Assembly (NCBI RefSeq): GCF_900312675.1
Contig: NZ_OMPC01000004.1
Coordinates: 71,218 to 135,217 of the forward strand
Reading direction: 5' to 3'
Source: Aliivibrio sp. EL58
Lineage (GTDB): Bacteria; Pseudomonadota; Gammaproteobacteria; Enterobacterales; Vibrionaceae
Length of the DNA stretch: 64,000 nucleotides
The notes under the pieces were generated by a model. It was not told the DNA's origin. It did no database searches and was given only the letters and a program-made list of their open reading frames with translations. Position numbers and translations under genes: made by a program. Below, piece after piece: positions 1 through 11,800 of the stretch; position 1 is the first letter of the stretch, and every line of letters begins with the position of its first letter.

Positions 1-2
1 TG

Positions 3-2138
3 TGCGATGTAGGCGGCGGCACTACCGATTTAAGTTTAATCCAAGCGCGTTTTAATAAAGACGAATTGGCACTTGACCGTATTGGCGTTGGTGATCACCT
101 AATGTTAGGCGGTGACAACATCGATTTAGCCTTAGCGCATTTGGCTGAACAACGCTTAGATAGCGGTAAGAAAATGACGGCAGCCGCGTTAACTAAACTT
201 ATTCAACAAACGCGTAAAACCAAAGAACGTTTACTGTCAGCTAATGCACCAGAATCTGGCCATATCACTCTATTAGGGTCTGGCTCTAAATTATTAGGTG
301 GCAGTCGTAAAGTTGAGTTAACTAAAGAAGAAGTTCATCAAATTGCGCTTGATGGGTTCTTACCACTGACTGACTTTAATGAGCGCCCAAATCAACGTCA
401 AGCCGCTGTTGTTGAGTTTGGCTTACCTTACGCTTCTGATCCTGCGATCAGTAAACATCTTGCGCAATTTTTAGATAATCATAAAGAAGTCTCAGCAAAA
501 GCATTAGGTTGGGATGATAGTGATTTAGCTGCTCATCAAGATCGTGCTATTCCTGTTGGCCTATTATTAAACGGTGGCGTATTTAACAGCCCTCTCCTTG
601 CTGAACGTTCACTTGAATTAATGAATAACTGGAAAGGTGACACTGTCACTCAATTATCTAACCCTCATCCAGATTTAGCTGTTGCTTATGGTGCCGTAGC
701 TTATGGTAAAGCACGCCATGGTGCACAATTAAAAATTGGCGGTGGCTCTGCGCGTTCATTCTATTTACAGTTAGAAGAGAAAAATAAACAACCACAAGGT
801 TTATGTTTATTGGCAAAAGGCAGCGACGAAGGTGAAGAAATTCGTATGACGAGCCGCCGTTTTTCGTTAACTTTAGGTGAGCCAGTTCGATTCAACCTAC
901 TCTCAACGACAAAAGACCAACTTGCTACCTCGGGCATGATCACTGAGTTAGCCGATCCAAGTTTTGTTAGCTTACCGCCTTATGTCGTAACACTTGAATC
1001 AAGTAAATCAAAAGAAGAATTACACGCCAACCAAAAAGATCGCGTTGAAGTAACCTTAGCTTGTCAATTTACTGAAGTCGGCACCATTAAGATTGAATGT
1101 GTTTCTGTTGAGGATGATTCGCAACGTTGGTTAGTAGAATTTGAAGTACGTAACCAAGCTTCGAATAAAGGAGCTAACCTTGCAGACCAGATTAGCCTTC
1201 CCCCTCGCCTTCCAAATGCAATTGCAAACATAAAAGAAGCCTATGGCGGTAGTAAGCTAAATCCTAATGCGATTAAAGCCTTTTCTAAAAACATAGAGAA
1301 GCTGATAGGTAAACGTGAATCATGGGATTTAATTACCTCTCGGGAACTAGCAACCGCATTACTAGACAGTAAAAAACGTCGTCGTCGCTCTGATAAACAT
1401 GAACAAAACTGGTTAAAAATGACCGGTTTTGCACTACGCCCTGGTTTTGGATACCCTGCTGACGAATGGAAAATTAGCCAAGCATGGGAAACCTATCAAC
1501 AAGGTATTCAGTTTGAATCAAAGCAATCTTGGAATGATTGGTGGACATTCTGGCGTCGTATCTCTGGTGGTTTAAGCCAAGAGCAACAAGAAACCATTTT
1601 GGCAGATATTGCTAAATATTTGCATCCAGCTTCTTTACGTAACCCTAAAACACTAGAAGATGCGACAAACAAAAGCTATGAGGCGATGGTTCGCTTAGCT
1701 GCAGCTCTAGAACATCTAGATGTTGAAGATAAAACATTAATCTCAACGTGGGTGTTAGGTCATGCTAAAAATGGCAATCAAGCGCAGGTACATTGGTGGG
1801 CATTGGGTCGTATTTGTTCTCGTTCTCCATTTTATGGAAGTCAGCATAACCTTATTCCGGCAAGCCAAATTGCTCAGTGGCTACCTACACTGCTAGAACA
1901 AGATTGGAAAGCACAACCAATGGCAGGTTTTGCCGCTGTTATGATGGCACGATTAACCGGTGATAGAACTTTAGATGTCTCTGATGAGCTACGTCAAAGT
2001 ATCATTGATAAACTGAAGAAGAGTCGCTCTCCACAAAGCTGGATAGAATTAGTATCTAGTCAACAAGCGCTAACAGAAGCCGATTCTAAACGTTTATTTG
2101 GTGATGCCTTACCTGCAGGATTACGTCTAATTAATTAG
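3..2138 (+). CDS. Hsp70-family chaperone with DUF3731-like C-terminus (5' partial)
   Basis: The reading frame is open from the window edge, so the true start lies to the left. The first visible residues contain DVGGGTTDLS, the phosphate-2 loop of the Hsp70/actin ATPase fold. A later LNGGVFNSP stretch fits the adenosine-binding region of the same fold. The remaining half is not a normal DnaK substrate domain: it is a long alpha-helical, tryptophan-rich region (for example WWTFWRR) like the DUF3731 extension of large bacterial Hsp70 relatives. About 711 residues are visible. It probably acts as a cytosolic ATP-dependent chaperone; the client is unknown. A short hairpin with a T-run follows the stop. 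The family call is secure; the exact role is not known. Confidence 0.85.
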   Translation, partial: CDVGGGTTDLSLIQARFNKDELALDRIGVGDHLMLGGDNIDLALAHLAEQRLDSGKKMTAAALTKLIQQTRKTKERLLSANAPESGHITLLGSGSKLLGGSRKVELTKEEVHQIALDGFLPLTDFNERPNQRQAAVVEFGLPYASDPAISKHLAQFLDNHKEVSAKALGWDDSDLAAHQDRAIPVGLLLNGGVFNSPLLAERSLELMNNWKGDTVTQLSNPHPDLAVAYGAVAYGKARHGAQLKIGGGSARSFYLQLEEKNKQPQGLCLLAKGSDEGEEIRMTSRRFSLTLGEPVRFNLLSTTKDQLATSGMITELADPSFVSLPPYVVTLESSKSKEELHANQKDRVEVTLACQFTEVGTIKIECVSVEDDSQRWLVEFEVRNQASNKGANLADQISLPPRLPNAIANIKEAYGGSKLNPNAIKAFSKNIEKLIGKRESWDLITSRELATALLDSKKRRRRSDKHEQNWLKMTGFALRPGFGYPADEWKISQAWETYQQGIQFESKQSWNDWWTFWRRISGGLSQEQQETILADIAKYLHPASLRNPKTLEDATNKSYEAMVRLAAALEHLDVEDKTLISTWVLGHAKNGNQAQVHWWALGRICSRSPFYGSQHNLIPASQIAQWLPTLLEQDWKAQPMAGFAAVMMARLTGDRTLDVSDELRQSIIDKLKKSRSPQSWIELVSSQQALTEADSKRLFGDALPAGLRLIN

Positions 2139-2158
2139 CTTTAACCAATGACAAAAAT

Positions 2159-2177
2159 AAGACAAAGAGTCTTTTTT
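2159..2177 (+). terminator. Weak rho-independent terminator after the Hsp70-family gene
   Basis: AAGAC and GTCTT form a 5-bp stem around a 5-nt loop, directly followed by a run of T. It lies 20 bases after the stop codon. The stem is short, so termination may be partial. Confidence 0.5.
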
Positions 2178-2276
2178 GCGTCATTTTTGTCAAAGCTACG
2201 CAAACAAACTAAAATTTCCTTCAAAATTGTGATGAATTAAGTATACTAAATTCATCACAATTTGAAGGTAACCTGA

Positions 2277-2579
2277 ATGATCCATATCGTTATTTTAGCG
2301 ACTATGGTGTTACTTTATTTTGTTGGTTGGTCTCGCTTCGGTACTCGAGAATTACGCAATGCGGCTAAGAGGTTCAGTGGAATTATCCCCGCCCCTCAAG
2401 AGTTGGTTATTGAATGGATTATGTATAATAAACAGATATTGGATATCAATGAGTTTCAACGTTTCATCATCCATTTAAATAGAGCAAGCACTGAAGATTT
2501 AAAAACTGAACTAGATAGTTTTTCACATTATCTTGAAATACACGCTCCTGAGTATGTTCTTTCAAGAACTCATTCTTAA
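2277..2579 (+). CDS. Small single-span membrane protein, unknown function
   Basis: A 100-residue protein whose first ~20 residues are a hydrophobic membrane anchor, followed by a basic segment and a mostly helical, soluble tail. GAAGG lies about 8 bases before the ATG, so the start is well supported. It stands alone between the Hsp70-family gene and a convergent DUF2947 gene, with a strong hairpin after it. No catalytic motif is seen. It is probably an inner-membrane protein with a cytoplasmic tail; no function is proposed. Confidence 0.65.
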   Translation: MIHIVILATMVLLYFVGWSRFGTRELRNAAKRFSGIIPAPQELVIEWIMYNKQILDINEFQRFIIHLNRASTEDLKTELDSFSHYLEIHAPEYVLSRTHS

Positions 2580-2600
2580 ACTATTTCATTAATCAAACAA

Positions 2601-2631
2601 AAAGGCTCATAGTCAATGACTGTGAGCCTTT
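2601..2631. terminator. Bidirectional terminator between convergent genes
   Basis: AAAGGCTCA and TGAGCCTTT form a 9-bp outer stem, extended inside by AGTCA/TGACT. It lies between the stops of the small membrane protein and the DUF2947 gene and can serve both strands. Confidence 0.8.
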
Positions 2632-2661
2632 CTTCATTTGAATGTTTTATAACGACCTAAG

Positions 2662-3135
2662 TTAACTTCTTGAGCCTAGTTTCACTTTGCCTTTTGAATT
2701 AAACCATAAAGCTTGTGATTTCTTTTTACCGATAAGAATTGGTAAATCATCATAAAATAAGAAGTTTTTCCATGTTTGCTTAAACGTTCCCCAAGAAGTT
2801 TCAATCAGGTTATATTTTTCATAACAAAAATATACCGTCACATCATCAGCCCAATCAATGAACTCTAATACCTCTTCTGGTAATGCTTCGTTGTCACTAT
2901 CCCAACGGTGCTGCCAATCAATTTCATTACTCCATGAGCTTTTTTTCATTGGCCATTCTTTTGAACCAAAATGATCTGCGGTTGGACTATTCGCACTGAT
3001 AAAGTCATTCCAAACCTGAGCAGATTTTGCTTGAGTGAATGGCTTAATTAATGGTAGTAATGCATCATCAACTGGCATTGATTGATGAGTGAAAATCCAT
3101 TTGCGGTTGTATTCATCTAAAGGTAAATAGCTCAT
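2662..3135 (-). CDS. DUF2947 family protein
   Basis: A 157-residue soluble protein with many aromatic residues and no membrane segment or signal peptide. The opening MSYLPLDEYNRKWIFTHQ and the overall length match the DUF2947 family, recalled from Vibrionaceae genomes. The gene is monocistronic and convergent with the small membrane protein gene. The family has no established function, and no catalytic motif can be picked out here. Confidence 0.7.
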   Translation of the reverse strand: MSYLPLDEYNRKWIFTHQSMPVDDALLPLIKPFTQAKSAQVWNDFISANSPTADHFGSKEWPMKKSSWSNEIDWQHRWDSDNEALPEEVLEFIDWADDVTVYFCYEKYNLIETSWGTFKQTWKNFLFYDDLPILIGKKKSQALWFNSKGKVKLGSRS

Positions 3136-3367
3136 AGTTCATTCTGTATTTAAGACATGTACACCTATTCTATCGTCTTTTTTTATTAAGCCCAAATAAG
3201 AATATTTAACAGTGGGTTGATTTTTATCATTAAGCCCCTCATTACAATAGTATTGAATAACAAAGCTATACTGATTCTATAAATTAGTATTCATTAAAAT
3301 TATAATTATTCGGTTACACATGCCTTCTGCTTCGTTTATGTGTAATCACCATTACAAGGATTATTTC

Positions 3368-4519
3368 ATGATCACGCATGTTGGCATATTAGATCAAGAC
3401 CCCGTCCGTCTTGTAACTCCCCTTCTTGATCTCTCCGTAAAAGGCGAGCATATGATTTTCATTGGCGACGAAACACAAAAAGACATGTTTCATCGTTTAG
3501 AAAGCATACTTCAATATAAAGGGATCACCTCTGATTTCTATGAAATACCAAATATCGTAGATACCCATTTAATCAAAGAGTCTTTACAAGCACTAGCTGC
3601 TGAAATGAAGCTACACTTTAGTGATATTAAGCTAAATGCAAGTTGTGGTCTTCGACACCGTCTTCTTTCTGCCTATGAAGTGTTTCGTTCATATCATTGG
3701 CCAATTTTTGTTGTTGAACCATTCAGCGATAAATTATGTTGGCTTTATCCTGACGGCAGAAAACAAAAGCATGTAGCAGATAATATCCGTTTAAGTGATT
3801 ACCTCGCTATCTTTGGTGCGCGTTGTGAGTTTTCTGAATCTGAGCTTCCAGAAAGCATTGATAAACGTCTGCGTGAGCTTTGCCAGCGTTGGGCAAGTAA
3901 TGCACTAGAATTAGGCCCAGGTCTTGCTACATTAAACTACTTAGCGACGACTTGTCGTAAAGAGCAACGTTTAGATGTAGAAGTAACTGAAAAACAACAA
4001 AGCTACAAAGAACTAAATATGTTGCTAACTGATCTTGTTGAAACAGGATTAGCTACCTACGAAAACGGCACATTAACTTTCGACTGTGAAGAAGCACGAC
4101 GCTTAGCTAACGGTGAGTGGTTAGAAATTTTAGTTCATAATACCGTGGTTGATATTCAACAATACCTACCTACTCTGCAAGACCATTCATTGAATGTTCA
4201 AGTTCATCGTGAAATTGGAACGAAAGACGTTCGTAATGAACTTGATGTGGTTAGCATAGTAAATAACAAGCTGCATATCATTGAATGTAAGACTAAAGGT
4301 ATGCGAGATGATGGCGATGACACTCTCTATAAATTAGAATCGTTACGTGACCTTCTAGGTGGCTTACAAGCACGAGCCATGTTGGTAAGCTTCCGCCCTC
4401 TACGTAATAACGACATTATGCGAGCACAAGATTTAGGCTTAGCTATTATTGGCCCTGATGAATTGGGCGATCTTAAAAAGCATCTTCTAAATTGGTTCTT
4501 AGCCGCTGGTGGTCATTAA
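3368..4519 (+). CDS. CARF-domain nuclease of the DUF1887/VC1899 (Card1-like) family
   Basis: The protein has 383 residues from the ATG at 3368, chosen because AAGGA sits 7 bases upstream and the next residues (ITHVGILDQDPVRL) match the start of Vibrio cholerae VC1899 as recalled; an upstream in-frame ATG at 3320 lacks a ribosome site. The N-terminal ~150 residues are Rossmann-like (CARF), the middle is helical, and the C-terminal third is a PD-(D/E)XK nuclease with ELD followed by IECK. Card1, a member of this family, is a cyclic-tetra-adenylate-activated nuclease in type III CRISPR immunity. No cas gene or CRISPR array is in this window, so the protein is an orphan here. The ligand and substrate in this organism are inferred only from the family. 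Confidence 0.85.
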   Translation: MITHVGILDQDPVRLVTPLLDLSVKGEHMIFIGDETQKDMFHRLESILQYKGITSDFYEIPNIVDTHLIKESLQALAAEMKLHFSDIKLNASCGLRHRLLSAYEVFRSYHWPIFVVEPFSDKLCWLYPDGRKQKHVADNIRLSDYLAIFGARCEFSESELPESIDKRLRELCQRWASNALELGPGLATLNYLATTCRKEQRLDVEVTEKQQSYKELNMLLTDLVETGLATYENGTLTFDCEEARRLANGEWLEILVHNTVVDIQQYLPTLQDHSLNVQVHREIGTKDVRNELDVVSIVNNKLHIIECKTKGMRDDGDDTLYKLESLRDLLGGLQARAMLVSFRPLRNNDIMRAQDLGLAIIGPDELGDLKKHLLNWFLAAGGH

Positions 4520-4545
4520 TCATTGAGCTAAACTAATTTAACAAT

Positions 4546-4572
4546 AAAAAGACCGATGATTTGGTCTTTTTT
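4546..4572 (+). terminator. Terminator after the CARF nuclease gene
   Basis: AAAAAGACC pairs with GGTCTTTTT and is followed by more T. It starts 26 bases after the stop codon. Confidence 0.75.
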
Positions 4573-4596
4573 ATTTTCTGCCGTGTACTCTCGATA

Positions 4597-4631
4597 CAAA
4601 AATGCCGCTGATTCATTTGAACCAACGGCAT
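4597..4631 (-). terminator. Terminator after udp
   Basis: ATGCCG and CGGCAT form the base of a hairpin with an imperfect upper stem. On the minus strand it is followed by a T-run. It lies 25 bases beyond the udp stop. Confidence 0.7.
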
Positions 4632-4656
4632 CTTAATATCTTTTTATGTTCTTCTA

Positions 4657-5415
4657 CTATAGAAGATTACGAGCAGCTTCAATAACAACCTTGATTGAAC
4701 GTGCTTCAGTTTCTTTTAATGTCGCGTGATCAGGTGTCTCTTTTTGAGTACGGTTGATAATTACGCCCGCAACACAACCCGCACGTAAACCAGAGCTTGC
4801 ACACATTGTTAATAATGTTGCTGATTCCATTTCAAAGTTCAGTACGCCCATGTCTTGCCACTCTTGCATAGAACCTTGGAAACGCTTAACAACACGACCT
4901 GAGAACGTATCGTAACGTTCTTGACCTGGATAGAAAGTATCACTTGATGCTGTAACACCTGTGTGAACGGTTGCACCTTGGTCAACAACCGCTTTACGCA
5001 TTGCTGTTGCAACATCAAAGTCAGCAACTGCAGGGAATTCCATTGGAGCAAAGTGAAGACTTGCACCATCTAAACGAACAGAACCAGTAGTCACAATCAT
5101 GTCACCTACATTTACATGCGGTTGAATTGCGCCTGTTGTACCTACACGTAGGAAAGTACGAACACCCAATTGCGCTAGCTCTTCAACAGCAATAGAAGTC
5201 GATGGACCACCAATACCCGTTGAACATACTACAATTTTCTTGCCATCTAGCTCAGCTAAGTACACTGTGTATTCACGGTGGCTTGCTAGAAATTTAGGGT
5301 TTTCCATTTGCTCTGCGATTTTTTGAACACGTGCTGGATCACCAGGAATGATCGCCATTTCTGCACCTTGAAGATCTGCCTGTGTTACGCCTAAATGGAA
5401 TACTGCTGCTGTCAT
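4657..5415 (-). CDS. udp: Uridine phosphorylase
   Basis: This cytosolic enzyme converts uridine and phosphate to uracil and ribose-1-phosphate in pyrimidine salvage. The 252-residue length is standard. Family signatures are visible: IIPGDPARV near residue 23, STGIGGPST for phosphate binding, RVGTTGAIQ, and the FEMESATLL segment that contacts the nucleoside. AAGGAG lies 7 bases before the ATG. It is monocistronic with its own terminator. The upstream 420 bases are shared with the divergent giant adhesin gene and contain one TGTGA half-site; CRP/CytR control is known for the E. coli gene but is not clearly shown here. Confidence 0.95.
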   Translation of the reverse strand: MTAAVFHLGVTQADLQGAEMAIIPGDPARVQKIAEQMENPKFLASHREYTVYLAELDGKKIVVCSTGIGGPSTSIAVEELAQLGVRTFLRVGTTGAIQPHVNVGDMIVTTGSVRLDGASLHFAPMEFPAVADFDVATAMRKAVVDQGATVHTGVTASSDTFYPGQERYDTFSGRVVKRFQGSMQEWQDMGVLNFEMESATLLTMCASSGLRAGCVAGVIINRTQKETPDHATLKETEARSIKVVIEAARNLL

Positions 5416-5835
5416 GGTTAACTCCTTGCGATTGTAGGGTCGCGTTAATTTAATTAGTTATATTTGATTCGATGAAGTTACTTTACCCAAACGACCTTTG
5501 CATTATTGTGATTAAGATCCCGAAAGGAATGTTGATAAGCTACACTCTTGCAAAGAAAACCGATTGGCATCACAAAAAATAAAGATTATCGATTAACTTA
5601 TACTCAAGATTAACTCTACTGACAGAGCCTTACAATAATTTCAAACTCAATAAGTATAATTACATGCTCAATATTTGAACTCACAGATGTTCTAGAAAAA
5701 ACGAAATACGAACAACAAAATTAATTTACCTCTCTCAATATCACTTTTTTAATAATTAAAAACCTTAGGATTGGCTTTTTTCCCTCTCATATCCTTAACT
5801 TATAATAAGTTATATATTGTATATTGAGGTCACGG
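5416..5835. other. Divergent intergenic region between udp and the adhesin gene
   Basis: This 420-base AT-rich region has no convincing ORF and must hold both divergent promoters. One TGTGA half-site lies near 5508 on the udp side. The 15-bp palindrome AACTTATAATAAGTT at 5797-5811 is annotated separately. Nothing else stands out. Confidence 0.5.
5797..5811 (+). promoter_or_regulatory. Palindrome covering the probable -10 of the adhesin gene
   Basis: AACTTAT-A-ATAAGTT is a perfect dyad 24 bases before the adhesin start, and TATAAT at 5801-5806 inside it looks like a -10 box. No good -35 is visible at 17 bp, so an activator may be needed, or a repressor may bind over the -10. This is an inference from layout only. 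Confidence 0.4.
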
Positions 5836-8800
5836 ATGAATAAGCAGTCAGAGAAAAATAACTCAAATAATAAAGCTGAATCACTTTTAAATTCGAAAAA
5901 AGAAAAGTCACCGCTTAAACATAAAAAAAATAAAAACCAAACCTATTTAGCAAAGAGACTCTCTCTATATCCTCAATTAATGTTAATTTTACCCAGTTTT
6001 TCTTTGTCTCAAACTCTTACATCAGAAGACAATATTGAAGAAAAAGACTCAAATATAGAAAGCGGTACATTAGATGTGTCGAATTCTCATCATAATGAGT
6101 CACTCATTTCACCTCTAGCTCCTATTGTTGAAAACAAAATGAGTAATATTCAACCTAACCAAGATGATGCGAATGAACACACTCCAATGGCAACGCCCAG
6201 TGCACGAAGTAGTTCCCATTTAGCCTCACACGCAATAACTCCTATTGGGATTCTTCCTACGCCAGTGCAAAACCATACAATCAACCAAGCTCCTGCTATG
6301 TTGGTTACCCCCCCTACGACCTTAAGCACACCTCCTCTACAGCACTCACAGCAGCAAGCTATTATTTCAGGAAAAGACTCTGCGACAACAACCGAAGATG
6401 TGACAACTCATGTCACCGGAAAGCTGACAGTAATAGACCCTGATCTTGGTGAGGCTCATTTTTCAAACACTGATATTTCAGGTTCACTAGGCACTCTGCA
6501 CCTCACTAACTCTGGAGCATGGACGTACGATCTAGATAATACTAATCCTACAGTTCAAGCATTAGGTAAAGGCTCAACAGCAACAGATTCCATCACGGTA
6601 CACTCTGCCGATGGTACGCCTCATCAAGTGACTATCACGGTTAATGGCACTAATGATAAAGCCGTGATTGCAGGCACAGATTCTGGTGCAGTAACAGAAG
6701 AATCTCAACTTCACGCCTCAGGTACACTGACTGTTACGGATATTGATATAGGCGAAACGCACTTCTCAAATACCAATATTATTGGAACTTTAGGTACGTT
6801 GCACTTAACAGATAACGGTTCGTGGACATACGATTTAGATAACACAAACCCGACAGTTCAAGCATTAGGTAAAGGCAGGACAGCAACCGATACCATCACC
6901 GTTCATTCTGCCGATGGCACGCCTCATCAAGTGACTATCACGGTTAATGGCACTAATGATAAAGCCGTGATTGCAGGCACAAATTCTGGTGCGGTGACGG
7001 AAGAATCTCAACTTCATACCTCCGGCACACTGACTGTCACCGACGTCGATACCGGTGAAGCGCACTTCTCAAATACCAATATTATTGGAACTTTAGGTAC
7101 GTTGCACTTAACTGATAACGGCACATGGACATACGATCTAGATAATACTAACCCGACCGTTCAAGCACTTGGGCAAGGTCAGCAAGTAAAAGATATTATT
7201 AGTGTTCAATCAGCCGATGGTACACCCCACCAAATTACAATAGTTGTAAACGGTAAAAACGATGCAGCTGTCATTACGGGGACAACCACAGGCGCGGTAA
7301 CAGAAGATCGTATCAATGGTATGCAATGGTTGTTAACAGGTGGGAAAATGCATGTCTCCGATAGCGATTCTGGAGAGGCTAAGTTTGATCCTGTAATACA
7401 CGCGCACAATTATGCGGGCATTGGTTATACCTCCGCACTTGGTGCAGAGGTCATCGTAACTCCGGACGGTGATTGGCACTATCAACTTGATAATAATATT
7501 ATCCAAGTCCAGTCTCTGGGTCAGGGGCAATCCTATATCGATAAAGTCACAGTGCATACTGTTGATGGAACCATGCAAGAGCTACAAGTCACCATAACTG
7601 GTACCAATGATGCGCCTACCGTTACTGGAAGTCGCGTGTTGCCTACGGGTACCGAAGATCAAACACTACATATCACTCAAACTCAGCTCATAGCTGGTGC
7701 GAGTGATATTGATAAGAACGATGCTGGCACTTTGCATGTAGATGCTGTAACGGCTGATCACGGTACAGTAACGAATAACCCCGATGGCTCATTTACTTTC
7801 CATCCAGACAAAGATTATAACGGCCAAGTTCACTTCACTTATGATGTAAAAGACGCTCATGGAGGCTCAGCACAAGCAACGGCGTCGACAACGCTTGCTG
7901 CAACATCTGATTCAGCCATTATTAGTGAAGTATCGACTGACCACGTCACTGAAGATGGTTCACACAGCAGACACAATGCTGGCGTCACAACTGAACTTGC
8001 AAATGGACAGCTACAAGTTGTGGATCCAGATAGCGGGGAGAATAAATTCCAGTACAGCCAGTTTGGTGAAACAGCAGTTCACGATCCGTTTGGTGGCATG
8101 TTACGTATTGATAGCATGGGCAATTGGGGGTACAGCGTTAATAATGCCAATTTGCAACACCTTGCTCAAGGACAAACTGAAACCGTTGTCTACCGTGTTC
8201 ATAGTTATGATGGAACGGCATACGAGTTGCACATAGACGTTGTTGGCACCAATGACGCACCAACCGTTACCCAAGTTGCGCTAAGTAACGGCACTGAAGA
8301 CACGCATTATCAAATGCAAGCGAGTCAGTTTGGATTTACGGATGTTGATAGTGGCGATACGCTACATTCAGTTGCAATCACAGATCTACCACCAGCAACA
8401 CAAGGTAAGTTTGTACTTGATGGTCACGATATTACTGCGGGGCAACACATCCCTACAGCTGACATCAGTAAACTTCAGTTCGTTCCTGCGCAAGATTTTA
8501 ATGGTGATGTTCAGTTTAAATATACTGTTAACGATGGGCATACCGACTCTACAGAAGCTACAAATACACTTCATTTTGATGCCGTTGGGGACGCAGCAGT
8601 AATCACAGGAACTACAACTAGCGATGTCGATGAAGGGCATGGCACCTATCATGACCGGTCACCAAACTACGCACAGCCTGGGATGGCTAAATTAACCAAT
8701 GACCCTTTATACACTGATGGCAAGTTAGAGATTATTGATCCAGACACTGGCGAAGCACAATTTGACACAAAAGGCGTAGGCTACTCGTACCATGGCACTT

Positions 8801-11800
8801 ATGGTCAATTAATACTAAATGCAGATGGCAATTGGCATTATAAAGTTACCGTCGGTAGTAACCAACAAAACGTGGCCACACAGATCGATCAATTAGGCGA
8901 TGGGCAGCAATTAACGGATACGATTACCGTTTATTCTAAAGATGGTACGGCTCAAGACATTGTGATTACCATTCACGGCGATAATGATAGACCTTATATC
9001 AGTTCTGAAGTAACACTTGTCACAGGTACAGAAGATACAGCGCTAACTTTCACCAAGGCTGATTTACTTGCCAATACTGTTGATGTGGATGCCAATGATG
9101 CAGGTAAACTTTCCATTGCTAATCTGTTAGTCGATCACGGTTCTGTTGTTGATAACAAAGATGGCACCTACACTTTTACTCCAACCAAAGACTATAACGG
9201 ACAAGTTCATTTTAGCTATGACGTGACAGATGCGCATGGTGGTATCACTGCAACAGGCGCGAATTTACACTTACAAGCAACTGGCGATGCTGCGACTATT
9301 ACTGGAATTGATCAAGGGAATGTGACAGAAGATCGTGGTTATATTGATACACAATATAATCTTCATTTTGATGGAAAATTAGATATTGTTGACCCGGACC
9401 AAGGTGAAGCTCAATTTGATATTCAAAGAGGCCACACCTATCACGGAATTGGCTATGATACAAAAATGGGTGGGTGGGTACTTTTACAACAAGATGGTAC
9501 TTATACTTATACAATTGATAATCGTAAACCAGAAATTCAAAATCTTGGGTCAACAGAGACTCTTGTCGATAAAGTGACAATCCACAGTGTCGATGGAACA
9601 AGTCATGAAATTCAGATCACAATCCACGGTACAAATGATGACCCTAAGGTTTCTTCGGTAACAACTCTTCCTGCAGGAACTGAAGATACAGATGTCGTTC
9701 TACACGCTTCTGATTTACTCGCCAACGCTACAGACATCGACCACAATGATGCAGGGCAACTCTCAGTGGCCAACCTCACCGCCGACCATGGCAAAATCAC
9801 CGATAATCATGACGGTACTTTTACCTTTCATCCTGCCCTAGATTACAATGGGAAAGTCTCTTTTAGCTATGATGTAAAAGATGCACATGCTGGCAGTACA
9901 GCGACTTCAGCGAGTATGACGTTAGCACCAACCAGTGATGCGGCGGTTATTACAGGCTCCGGTTCTGGGGTTAAAGAGGATATCAATGTGGATATCTCCA
10001 GTGGGCATCTCCTTGGAGCTTCTGGTGTGTTCCATGTTGTTGACCCTGATGGTCCTGCACAGTCGCAATTCCCAGATGTGCTCTATGGTGGTATTTATCA
10101 AGGGTCTCATGGTGGAGATCTTCAGGTGAATAGTAATGGTAACTATTACTACCATATAAGTAATTATTTAGTACAACATCTCTCAGAGGGTGAAACACTC
10201 AAAGAGGAGTATACCATTCACAGCGTTGATGGAACTCAACACAAAGTGGAGTTTACCGTTGAGGGGACCAATGATAAACCAGTCCTCTCTGCCCAATCAC
10301 AATCGGTAACTGAAGGTGGAACCCTTTTATCTGGTCAGATGCATGCCACGGATGTGGATACAAAAGACACGCATACCTTCACTATTGACAAAGCTGTAGA
10401 TGGCTTAACCTTTAACAATGATGGTAGTTACACTTTTGACCCCTCCCATGCAAGTTATCAAAACTTGGGAGTAAACAATGACCAAGTTATACATGTTCAG
10501 GTAAAAGTGGATGACCATAATGGTGGTACGGATACGAAGACTCTAACGTTAGTTGTACACGGAACGAATGACGGTGCAACAATTGGCGGACAAGACACCT
10601 TTACTGTTCAAGAGGATCATAACCTTACCCTAAACTCCGGTAATACGATCATATACAACGGCCAATTGACCATTACTGACGCCGATGCTGGAGAAGATCA
10701 TTTTGATGGGAATCTTCATCAAAACCAACAAACAGGCACATGGGATACCGGATATACAACACAGGAAGGTGGAAAACTCATTCTTCAATCCAATGGTTCA
10801 TATCGCTATGAAATTGATAATAGCCTCGCAAAGATTCAATCTCTCGGTAGTAGTGAAACTTTAATTGATACTGTTACTGTACGTTCTGCTGATGGTACGC
10901 CTCATCAAATTCAAGTCACTATCCAAGGTGACAATGATGCTCCAGTTGTTAGCTCCGCAGTTACACTTACGGCTGGTACTGAAGATACAGATGTTGTTCT
11001 ACACGCTTCTGATTTACTCGCCAACGCTACAGACATCGACCACAATGACACGGGGAAACTCTCTGTAGCTAATCTTATCGCTGATCATGGAACGATTACC
11101 GATAATCACGACGGAACCTTCACCTTTCATCCTACACAAGATTACAACGGCAAAGCCTCCTTTACCTATGATGTACAGGATGCACATGGTGGAATTGTGG
11201 CTACATCAGCCTCGATAACTCTCGCTCCCACTCGAGATGCAGCTGTGATTTCTGGCGATGATACTGGGACGATTATAGAAGATCATAATGTTGGTCATAG
11301 TTCATTACACCCTGTTGCCGCATCGGGTTTGCTGGGTGTCACTGATCCTGATGCAGGGCAAGACCATTTTCAGGTCAATCAGTTAGGAGAACAGGCGATT
11401 CACGATCCCTTCGGTGGTTTTTTACGCATTACACCTAGTGGCGCTTGGGGATATGAAGTAGCTAACAGTCGCTTGCAATCGTTAGCTGAAGGTGAAGTAG
11501 AAAAGGTTGTATATCGAGTTTATTCTGCAGACCACACTGCCCACGATATAACAATAACGGTGACAGGCACCAATGATCAGCCGACCATCACTGCGACGAC
11601 ACTTGCACATGGCACTGAAGACACGCACTACCAAATGCAAGCCAGTCAGTTTGGGTTCAGTGATATCGACACTGGCGATACGCTACATTCCATAGCAATC
11701 ACAGATCTACCATCAGCAACACAAGGTAAGTTTGTGCTTGATGGACACGATGTTACAGCGGGGCAACACATCCCTACAGCTGACATCAGTAAACTTCAGT

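Noticed and set aside
5824-5835. A TTG start for the adhesin four codons upstream of the ATG
   Set aside because: It overlaps the GAGGT ribosome site that serves the ATG at 5836.
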